Shown here: positions 50,401-62,400 of the stretch, piece after piece
Layout: each line of letters opens with the position of its first letter
Numbering within the stretch: the first letter of the stretch is position 1
Origin: Gari tellinella
Lineage: Eukaryota; Mollusca; Bivalvia; Cardiida; Psammobiidae
Direction of reading: 5' to 3'
Assembly: GCA_922989275.2 (NCBI GenBank)
Contig: OV277862.1
Span: 67,593,832-67,657,831 of the forward strand
DNA length: 64,000 bases
Notes under the pieces: model-generated
Seen by the model: the letters and a program-made list of their open reading frames with translations, nothing else
The model's database searches: none
Told to the model about the DNA's origin: nothing
Position numbers and translations under genes: made by a program

Positions 50401-53400
50401 ACAAATTTCTGGTAACCGTTTCAGCACTAATATGCAGTCATGCTCCCGTGTATCCCTATGTATTTTAATGTATTAATTTTGTTTAATGTCAAATGCGACG
50501 GTTATTTATTTCATCGTTTTTAGCAAACCGAAAGTAGCACTGATCATACTTTTTCTATATAACAAAGAAGCTGACTTTTAACATACTTAACAGACACAGG
50601 TTTTCACCTCGGTAAAAGAACGTTAACATGGATTAAAAGTAGATCCTGATCAGATGGTTACTATATAGGAAACAGTCTCTATAATCAATGACTGTCCTCT
50701 CTGGTTCTTAAATGACATTATAGGTCTATAAATGCTGCCTATTACAGGTGAAAAAGGGGATATTTATTATGACATTACCGGTATTAAACATAAACTTTGT
50801 ATTATTCAGTTATTAATAATGACATGAATATTCATTAGGCAAAGGGTTAAACTGATCTTTTAAAATATGTTGAATGGTAAACAGTTTCTTCAAATATGTA
50901 TATTTTGTTTGTCCATTATATACCAGCAGATTTTAGTTGACAGAAATTTCATAGAAATAGTTCAGTCTGTCATGCTCATAGCGCACATGGAGTTCACCTC
51001 TCAAGGCTTCTGCCCAGGGGCCATAAAGCGCAAAGCATCATCACAACTAACAACAGGAAGTAACCAATTAGCTAGAAATCGAATTGTATACTGACCCCCC
51101 ACTGGGGTGCAGCTGCTGTCCCATAAGTGTCATCTCTGCTATGACAAGCCATAAAACGGAAGCTTAAGTCTTGGGTACACAGGCTGGAATCAAAACACAC
51201 CAAACTATTATTTTTTTATAGGATCCACATTGTTATTCATGTGGGGAATAAATTTTAATCTCCTATACCATGCACTCCTTCATGTGCAAAAGCTTAACCC
51301 ATTACCCCCATCATTATGCCTTTTACTCCTTTAATGAATTCCACCTTCATAAGCAACTAAATCCTCTTCATGCACTAAGCAGTCATAATTATGAAACATA
51401 GGTGATATTTTATGTCGTAGTGGGTGGTGCCTTAAAGCAGGATTAAAGTAAAGCATGGTGCACCTTAAGGCGCATTATGTTTTACTTTCAACCTGCTTTA
51501 AGAGGAGACCTATATTCAATACTTAACACGGGCTGTGGGGTAATTGGTTAAGGTAATGGGTAAACCCATTACCCGATCGCCTGTTCCTACCTGGAAAGAC
51601 AGGTGTCCATTAAAGGTAGATTGAAAAGTACATGCTACTTTACTTTCAGCTTGCTTTAAGCTACCATCTGCTAGGATATTCAATGTTTTTAATGTTGCAC
51701 ATTCATGCTAATAAAAACTTTGAATTAGAACTCTTTCCTTCAATGGAGGCATAAACCAAAGGCGTATTTAAAGGGTTAATAGGAAATACATACCGTTTTA
51801 ACAACATAAATACTTTAGAACCCCTCTCCTATCATTAAATGTGTACTCTATTGAAAACTCAATGTTGAAAGTAAAGCATGTATTCCATCGTTTTAGTAGA
51901 TTAAAACTTTATTTCTGTTGATCTTTTACCAGTTCACTAATTATAATAGGCTTAAAACACTATCATTTATAAAAAGTTTGGAACCAGATAAGATGCAGCA
52001 TATATACTAACAGGCTGATCAGGGGTAGAACTGTTTCACACTCATATATGTTTTAAGTCAAAATTGATATCATGTTCTAAACTTTAATCAAGAAAGTAGG
52101 CAGTAATTTTTTTTTTAATATTAACCCTTATCATGCTATTAGCATAATTGATCATTCCTACGGTATTTTTCCTTATTTAATCAGCTAAAGTAATAAATTA
52201 AATGATAGGTATTCATAGCGGGTAGGGTTTATGGTTGATTAACAGCAACCAGAATGTGCTATGACACATCCATGTAACGGGGTTTAACCCTTTACCCAAT
52301 AGATGGTATTAGTTTTGAAGATAGGTGACCCCTTAAGGCAGGTTAAGGTACATTCTGCTTTAAGCTATCATCTGCTGGAAGGTATAACATATTTATTGAG
52401 GTGCAGATTGATGACTTATTTTAATAAACATATGAATAAATGATATGCATAGAACGGTATATCTATGGAAGTTTTTGTAAGTTTTATTGTAGGTAAAGTA
52501 AATGCATGTCTTAATTCTATTTTTGAACAATATGAGAGATTGTGCTTTCAATAATGTATAGCCAGGTTCTACTGTATATAATATAAACTCTACACTAACA
52601 AGCAGACGATCTCCTCAAATTCGTGTTTGAGGATAAAGGATTTTCGATACTATGTGTACTTCACTATTGAACCGGAAACAACCGCTCATTCAGGGGGCGC
52701 TACTCTTATCACACTTTCCATGCGGGGTAACTCTGTATATCGGTAGGGCCCCATTAATCCATCCTTGTTCAATAATATAAACAGTTTGTATACATACTTT
52801 TTCCTGAAAACTGTGAGCTTATAATTGAGCACAACAAAAGCAGCACCAACTAAACCACCTGAAAATACACAAAACATATACATGTACACATTTCTTACAT
52901 GCTTCTTGTACAATAATGTCAATTTTTAAGGTCTAGTAATAAACTGCATTAACCCTTTACCCCATACCATATTTCTAGTTTTGAAGAAAGGTTATGGCAG
53001 AATGCGCATTCAGGTGACCACTTAAAAGCAGGCTGAAAGTAAAGCATAATGTACCTTAACCCTTAGCCCTCCAAATAAATTGTCGTCTGCTATATTTCTC
53101 GTCTGCTTCAAGTTTCAAAGTGCTTCAAAGTTGCTCAAAATTGCTGAAAATGTTGTCCGAGTGTCAAACAGCTTGGATCCGGATGAGACGCCGAGTTACT
53201 CGGCGTCTCATCCGGATCCAAGCTGTTTGCATATGGAGCTATAGTCGTGAGTGGCAGGCTAAGGGTTAAGGCACATTCTGCTTTACTTCCAGCCAGCTTT
53301 AAGCTACCAGCTGCTAGGATATAAAAAATATTTTTTATGGTACATAATCATGACTGTATAGAGTCAATCTATTTTTGTCATTGGAGGAATAAATTTAAGG

Positions 53401-56400
53401 CTTAAAATTTCTTTCTATGGAGTAATGGGTTAAGGAAATTCTTATCAATTTCAAGTGAAATAAAATATATCTGAAATTCACAGGGCTTAATTATGTAATA
53501 GATACACGACGGGTTTCGCCTTACAAGTGTAGGGTATTGAATCGTAATAAGACTGTTTTGCAAGGACGGCAACAAATTGTCCGAGGCGAAGCCGAGGACA
53601 TATTTGTTGTTCGTCCGAGCGAAACAGTCTTATTACGATTCATACCCTACACTTTTAAGGCGAAACCCGTCGTGTATCTGACTTAAACGTAGATTTTAAT
53701 AAATATCTTACACCTAGTCAATAATGATTGCGGTCAATGTAATATAGCAAATTAATATATCTATTTCTAAACTATTAAAATTCACGTAAACCAACTATTA
53801 TTTTCATTGGTCCTTTTTATACTTTGCACGAACATTCCGTGCAGCCTGTGTGCTGGGTCATGCCGTAAAATATACTACTACGTATTTATTTATCTGCGCT
53901 CAGAATGAGTATTCAGCTAGTATAAGGTAAGCGCTGTATTTAACAATTTAGATGACATCTTTTTTTAAGCATTTAGTTTTAAGGTCAATAAATATTTTAT
54001 CATTTTAGCCCGATATAATTCCTTTTCCGCTCCTTATAACCAAACCAAGGACCAGATATTTTTCTCCTGAACAGGCACACTATTAAATAGCGTTGTTTAC
54101 TCTTGCACTGTCATATTGTCGTCTGCTTTGAAATTGAAATGCACTTATTTTCCAACGCAAAGTTTCGGGATTTGATTGCACGAATCAAGTGTCTATCAGT
54201 TTGGATCCTGTTCAAACGCTGAGTTACTGTGTGTTTGATATTGATCCAAACTATTTGCAAAAGTTCGTTATCCCTTATCGTGCTGAATTGCCGTCTGCAT
54301 CAAACTTATCGTCTGCGGAGAATCTCAAAATCTTTCTTATGCTTTCCAAATTGAATCAAAAATGAAAATCAGTGCCAAACATTTGGATCCAGATCACATG
54401 CCGCGTTACATGGGGTCTTCTATGGATCTAAACTGTTTCCAAATGTTAGACAAGCGGTACTCACAGTGGAAAAACGTTATTCTTCCCCAATAAACGCGTT
54501 TGACGCTTAAACTATATTTTCCATTGCAAACATTTTGGAACCAGATCAGACGCCGGGTAACCCGGCGTCTGATCAGGATTCAAATTGTGTGCCACTCAGA
54601 TGAAAAAAGATGATGAAAAATGTAAAAAAAAAAGTTATTATTTTCTAGAAATCTACATTTTGTGTTTTGCGTTTGCGTTTCGATTGCGTTTAAACGGGAA
54701 AGAATTACGTTTTCTCCACTGTAGCATAACAAGGGTTACCTCGTCAATTCCCGGGCAGTGCAAGAGCTAAACCGGTGACCGCATGCTCACCACGTGCACC
54801 ACGCCCGTAAAAAGTATCCGGTAACAGAAAGTAAAACTGTCCGGTAACGGGAAAAAGTGTCCGGTATCAGACGTAAGAGGACACTTTTTGAATAGCTTTG
54901 CGGGGGGTATCTGCGTATAAAGTATGAAATATCAAGCTCTGTGCTTAAAAATTTTGAACAGGCAGATTCAGGTCACTTAATTTAAAAGACTGTTTAGAAC
55001 TCATCCAGAGGACAATCGTGCTAGATTTCATTCACTTCCATCCTATAGTTACAGAAAAAATATTTGGGAAAAAAATTGAATGGACATGTGGGTTCCAGAC
55101 AAGACGTAGAAAACTGAACAAATTCAACATTTTCTCACTAATTTTAGCATCAAATCCTATAGTATTACTACTCATTAGAATCGTCTCGAAGAGACGATTC
55201 TAATGAGTAGTAACATTATAGTGTTTAATGCAGTCAGAAACATTTTATTTTTTCAAATACTTCCTCTTGTCTGAAGCCCGGTCATACACACAGGTAGACG
55301 TCTACTGAGGAGTGATTACAATAGCTCATCTTGAGCAATCTCCTACACGGTACTTTTGTCCAGGAAAAACAAAAGCGATACTTTGTTGTATTTATACTTA
55401 TATTTACCTACAACAGCCATCACCAGAAACACAGGGATTTCAATTAAGTCAAAGGACAAATGCTGCAAAGAAAAGAAAACAATTACAGTTAAAACCATTA
55501 CCTATAGCCTGATTCTAGAATGAAGATAGGTAACCACTTAAAGCAGGTTGATATTAAAGCAGAATATGCTTCAAGATGCATTCTGCTTTAACCCTTTACC
55601 TGATTTAGCTTATTTCTAGTATTGAAGATAGGTGACCATTTAAAGCAGGCTGAAAGTAAAGCAGAATGCCCCTTAAGGCGCATTCTGCTTTACTTTCAGC
55701 CTGCTTTAAGCTTCCATCTGCTAGAATATAGAACATATTCCCTATACTATATATTCATGAATAATTAAATTGGAACTATTTTCTTCAGCGTAGTAATAAA
55801 TCATATCCGCTAAAAGGCTCTTCTATGGAGGAAAGGGTTAATTAAGTGGTCACAGCTGTCTTCAAAACTAGAAACATGCTATGGGGTAAAGGGTTAATGA
55901 AATACAAGCTCTGTAAGGAGCTATTTGCATTAATTTTGTTCTGGATCATAGAGGAGTAATCAATCCTAATTTCAGAGATTGCTATGTTTATTGAGTGGTC
56001 ACTGTACGCTCATCTGGATCCCAACTGTTTGCAAAAGTAGTACTATTTCACAGTTAGCATACAAAGACTGAAACCCTCTTTCAAGCTTGAGAGTTTGCAT
56101 TGTTCACAAGGGGTATTTAACCCGTTACCCCATAGCCTGCTTCTAATTTTGAAGATATGTGACCACTTAACCTATTACCCAATGGTCTGTTTCCGGTTTT
56201 GAAAATAGGTGACCACTTATGGCACTTAAAGAAGGTTGAAAGTAAGGCAGAATGTGCCTTAAGGTTTTACTTTCAGACTGCTTTAAGCTAACATCTGCTA
56301 AAATATTGAAAATATCTTCAATCATACATATTTATGAATATATAAATTGCAACAATTGTCTGCAGTTGAGGAAAAAAATTAAGGTGTAAAAAGGTGGATT

Positions 56401-59400
56401 TATGGGGTAATGGGTTAAAGCAGGTTGAAAGAAAAGCAGAATGCGCCTTAAGGTGCATTCTGCTTTACTTTCAGCCTGCTTTAAGCCATCATCTGCTAGA
56501 ATTTAGAAAATATTTGTATAGAAATATATTCATGATTGTAAAAGTTGGGTCTATTTTCTTTAGTGGAGGAATAACTGAAAGGCATAACAAGGCGTTTTAT
56601 GGGGTAATGGGTTAAACAGGATTATACAGTAGACAATATTACAGTAAAGTGTCTATACTTACAGGGAAGACATTAAATCTGACAAGACCAGGGGCAGATA
56701 ACTGATTCGGTGTCCCATGGAAGGCGCTGAGCAAAAAGTTGGTGAAGAAGCAGGCAATCATGGCTGAAAAAAACTAAACAACGAAGCATTACTTTACCAT
56801 GTGCTCCTTCTTGCATCTCTCTTGATGTCATTCTGTGATCAAGGTGCTTATCCCATTTTACCATAGCCTGTTTCTAGACAGGTGACCAGGTAAACCAGGT
56901 TGAAAGTAAAGCAGAATGCACCTTGAATTCTGCTTTACATTTAGCCTGATTTAAGATACCATCTGCTAGCATATACAAACATTTTCTTATTGTATGACTG
57001 TATGAAGTGGAACTATTTTCTTCAGTGGAGGAAGAAATTATAGGTGCAAAAAGGTGTATTTAGGCAATAATGGGTTATACAGTAAAACCTTCACTCAGCA
57101 TTATTGTGATTGTGAAAGACAGGTAACACCTTAACCCTTTGAACCCTAGTCCCGCATATAGGCATGCTTTTCAAACAGTGTACATGTGAATAGTACACTT
57201 GTCCTATGCAAACAGTGAATACCCTGATCAGAGGGCTCCAAAAGGAGCCCTCTGATCAAGGTCTTCACTGGTTGTCACAATGCCAAACATTGACAAAAAC
57301 AACCCTTAAAAGTCAGAAATGGACTAGACTAAAATGGAAACTGGAATTGTCCATTTAAAGTTTCAGGGAGGAAAGAGTTAACCAATTTACCCAATAAATA
57401 CACCATTTTAAGCCTCTAATATATCCCTCAACTGAAGAAAATAGTTCCAATTTATACAGTTGTGAATATTTAACTTTCGAAATAATTTCTATATTGCTTA
57501 AAATGGGACTACACATATTTTCTTCAGTGGAGGAATAAGTTAAAGGCGTAAAAGGCAAATTTATGAAGTAATGGATTAATGGTTTCTTAACTCCAGATTG
57601 ATTGTTTATGGTAAACAAGCTGAATTTGTATTACATCTAACCATATCAAATCAGCAGTTTGGTCATCTTGGGACTTATTTGTGAACAATTGATCTATCTG
57701 TCTGCAATTCTGAGATAGACTTTGTATGCAAATTGTAATTTAGTGATGTCCCATGTCAACCACAGACACAAAATACTTTTTTATTATATTCAAGGCAGCA
57801 GGCTGCTAAAAGCAAGGTCAAAGTAAAGCAGCAAACTCCTGTTGAAACTTTCTGCTTTATTTCCATCCTGTTTTAAGCAGCTACCTTTCTACATTGTCAT
57901 CAAAGAGTCAGCACATGAGTATTTTTAACCATTCACTCCATAAAAGCACCTTTTAGCACATCTAATTCATTCCTCCAGGGAAGAAAATAGTTCCAATTTA
58001 TACAATTATTAACATGTACCATAAGAAATATTTTCTATATCCTAGCAGATGGTAGCTTAAAGCAGGCTGAAAGTAAAGCAGAATGCACCTTAGGGTGCAT
58101 TCTGCTTTACTTTCAACCTGCTTTAAGTGTTGACTTGTCTTCAAAACTAGAAACAGGCTATGGAGTAAATGGTTAATAGTTTGACCATACTGTACTTCCT
58201 ATTAGGCAGGTCTGCTAACTCTATAAATATTCAGTGATGAAAAAGGGATGATCAGTCTGATTAGTTTTAACAAATTATCCAATTGCCTGTATCTAGTTTT
58301 GAAGCCAGCTGACCAATAGAAGCAGGTTGTAGGTAAAGCAGAATGTGCTTTAGGGAATATTCTGCTCTAATTTCAGTCTGCTTTAAGCTATAATCTGCTA
58401 GGATACAGCAACTTTTTCTGATGGTGCATATTCATGACTTTATAAGTGTAACACTTTTCTTCAGTGGAGGAATAGATTATAGGTGTTAAAATGCATTTTT
58501 ATGGACTAATGGGTTAACCCATTACCCCAATAAATACGCCTTTCTATGCCTTTGATATTTTCCTCCACTATAGAAAATTATTCCACGTTAAACAGTCATG
58601 AATATGTACCATAATGAAAATTTTTCTATATCCTAGTAGATGGTAGCTTAAAGCAGACTAAAAGTAAAGCAGAATGCACCTTAATGTGCATTCTGCTTTA
58701 CTTTCAACACGCTTTAAGTGGACACATGTCCTTAAAACTTGAAACAGGTATGGAGTAGCAGGTTAAGACAGGAGGATGCTAGGACGAAACTAGCAACCTA
58801 TCCCATCATTAGGCTCAATAAAAGATTTTGCAGTTTGAATAGGATCATGCAAAATAGTCACTTACAACTCTCCATGTTAATTCCTGGCTCCAGAAACTTG
58901 CTGCCTCCTCCACAGAAAATAGTGTTCCCCCTACTGGAGCCCCAAAGGCAGCAGATACCCCTGAGGCAGCCCCTCCAGATACAAAATCCCTGATCTCATG
59001 GTCATCCCTAAACCCCTCGTACACCTGGAAAACACAATAAACAATTTCACATCTTTGTTTTGCAAAAAAAAACAAGAGTTAAAAATAATGTATACCTGTC
59101 TTCGAAAAAATCATAGATGCGCAGATTATGCTGGCCAAAAACGAACAACCTGACGATTAAATGTACAGTGCTCCATCTCTCCAACAACAACTTATGGTAG
59201 ACAAAGATTGTGTGTGTTGTTCAGAGGGAGTTGTTATACTATAGGGAGGGAAATTAGCTTATATTTGCAAATAACTTGAATCCAGATCAGAATCCGCATA
59301 ATTAAAACTGTTTGTCACTCATCATTAAGGGTTTTTTTCTGTCAAAATGTCCAATGTGTGACTTTGAGAAAAACAGCAAACGACAATTTTAAGCAGACAA

Positions 59401-62400
59401 TATTGCAGACGTGAAAAGGTTTGACATAATTGTCTTCTTTTGGGAACAGCGGCAAGTGTTGTTCTGAGGAGGGAATCGTTGTTTGGAGGGTCGTGGTCGT
59501 GAGTGAGCACTGTATTATTATAATAAGAATTAAATTGAATTGAATTGAATAAGAGCTAGTATTAAATCCAACTAGTATGTTGTTAATATTATAAATCCAT
59601 AGACGCAGCCATTATTATGTGACATCATTTTTCTCTCTCCAAATTTGATTGGTTCGTTTAAATGTGCACTCAGAATCTATTGGGAGTGTCCATCAACATT
59701 CATACATTGTCGACAATTTGTTAAGCACGAGATGAGTTAACCATTTCAACATTATGCAGTCATAAGAATGCACCATAAGAAATATTTTCTAATCCAAGCA
59801 GAAGGTAGCTTAAAGCAGGTTGAAAATAAGGCACATTCTGCTTTACTATCAACCTGCTTTAAATGGTCATCTGTTTTCAAAACTAGAAACAGGCTATCGG
59901 AGTGTTAGCCCACTACCACACAGCTTGTTTCAAGTTTTGAAGATAGTTGACTGCTTAAAGCAGGCTGAAAGTAAAGCAGAATGCACCTTAGCCACATTCT
60001 GCTTTACTTTCAGCCTGTGTTAAGGTATCATCTGCTAGAATCAAGAAAGTATTTCTTATGATACATAATCATGACTGTACAAATCGGAGCTATTTTCTTC
60101 AGCCGAGGAATAAATTAAAGACGTAAAAAGGTGTATCTATGGGGTAATGGGTTAAACTGTTTGTAAAAGTCAGGGAATCTAGTTAACTAAATCAATAGTC
60201 AATTTCATTTTAAAATTGCAACTGTGTCTGCTTCTGAAAGAGAAAGCTTTCAATATGAACCCTTATTCTACCAGACATGAATTGCAAGTATGGCATTTTC
60301 AAATGATTGAGATCCAGATAAGAAATTGAATCAAGGCATCTGATCTTGATCTACACTGTCGACAATCATAATTATTATTCAAGTTTCTTGAGTTTAACAC
60401 TTATTTTGCAATAACTACGGTCTACAGATTAAAAGCAGTATAACTCTTACCCTGCTAGCGGCAAATATGACTGCCACAGTGATAACCTTTGCAAACAGTT
60501 TGGATCCAGATGAGACGCCGCATTATGCGGCGTCTCATCAGGATCCAAACTGTTTGCTATTCTGATCCTGTTTTGAAAATAAATTGAGAAAATTCTATTT
60601 TTAAGAAAAGTAGCAGACGACAATTGATGCAGACGAAATAATTACCCAGCATGCAAAGAGTTGATTTGGGGTTAAAACAACTATACATTTAGGATCATCT
60701 TCCTTTTTCCATTTCAAACTGTCAGAATTATGACAACTACATACAGACAAAACTCTCAGACAGCTCTCCTACACAGTCTCCGTTTCAACTTCTTCAAGGA
60801 CATAATATTGCCTCATAAATGCTTTTATCATAATCTGCTTTTATTTCTTAAGTTTGTTTTATAAGGATTGTGACTGAAGAAACATCATTAAGAGTATTAA
60901 TTAACTCTTTCCTCCCTGAAACTTTAAATGGACAATTCCAGTTTCCATTTTAGTCTAGGACATTTCTGACTTTTAAGGGTTGTTTTTGTCAATGTTTGGC
61001 ATTATGACAAACAGTGAAGACCCTGATCAGAGGGCTCCTTTCGGAGCCCTCTGATCTGGGTCTTCACTGTTTGCATGGGACAAGTGTACTATTCACATGT
61101 ACACTGTTTGAAAAGTACGCCTATATGCGGGACTAGGTTTCAAAGGGTTAAACAGTTTCGGTCCTGGTGCTGAATTACTCTGTATCTGATCTGAATCCAA
61201 ATTGTTAACTCTTTCAACACCATGGACCTGTTTAAAATATATACTCATTATATTTGAAAGCAGTATAGACCCTGATCAGATGGCTCCTATAGGAGTCCTC
61301 TGATCATGGTCTACACTATTTTCTAATTTAGACTAGTTTTTGTTAAACTACCCAGAATTCCAAGTAGACTGGTTCATGTTTTGAAGGTCATGTATACATG
61401 TCACTACAAGTAAATGGGTTAACCCTTTACCACATAGCCTGTTTCTAGTTTTGAAAACAGGTGATTACTTAAAGCAGGTTGAGAGTAAAGCAGAATGTGC
61501 CATAAGGTGTATTCTGCTTTACTTTCAGCCTGCTTTAAGCTACCATCTGCTGGAAAATAGAAAAAAATTCTTATGATATATATTCATGACTGTATAAATT
61601 GGAACTGCATGTATTTACTCCAGTGGAGGAATAAATTGAATGTGCTAAAAGACGCTTCTATGGGGGGAAAGGGTGAAACACAGAGGGTTAATTGACTCAA
61701 GATCAATAGGCCAATCTAAAACACTGACCTAATTACAAGCCTAGAGTACTGTCTGACATTCGTGATTTCTTGAGAAGTTTCTGCTTAATTGAATGTTTAT
61801 TACATGGTTTTCACTTAATCAATGACAAGTATGACAAAACTATCAATTTCAAAGCATACTATTAACCCTTAGCCCGCCAAATAAATTGTCGTCTGCTATA
61901 TTTCTCGTCTGCTTCAAGTTTCAAAGTTGCTCAAAATTGCTAAAATGTTGTCCGAGTGTCAAACAGCTTAGATCCGGATGAGACGCAGAGTTACTCGGCG
62001 TCTCATCCGGATCCAAGCTGTTTGCATATGGAGCAATAGTCGTGAGTGGCAGGCTAAGGGTTAAAGCTGATAATCTTACAATATGCTTAACCCTTGCAGC
62101 AAATATTTTTGTATACCAAATAAACTTTTAACCCATTACCACACACTATCTACTTTTTAAGGCAAGTGACCACTCCTTCATGCACATTCTGCTTTACTTT
62201 CAGCCTGCTTTAGTCTGATTGGATAAAGAAATTATTTATATAGGTGCATTCCATGACTGTATACATTGGAACTACATGTATTACTTTCTTGGAGAAATGA
62301 ATAAGAGGCATAAAAAGGTAAATTTATGGAATAATGGGTTAAAGCTGATAGACTTGGTTTCTTAAACTTCTTCCCACATAAATACACCTTTTTTAGCCAT

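Larger units (their letters stand above)
48982..52754. mobile_element. 3.8-kb element bounded by inverted repeats, unclassified
   Basis: ATGGGGCCCTACCG...TACAGAGTTATCCC at the left and the complement of ATGGGGCCCTACCGATATAC...AGAGTTACCCC at the right: ~30-bp inverted ends. Flanks TAATCA / TAATCC suggest a 5-6 bp duplication. Contents: a hAT element (49,167-50,429), family A copies and a core 2 remnant (51,965-52,040). No transposase seen. Confidence 0.65.

Noticed and set aside
56763..56773. Alternative acceptor (cag at 56,764-56,766) for exon W3
   Set aside because: It would put the exon out of frame with W2 and remove FFSA, which matches ClC-7.
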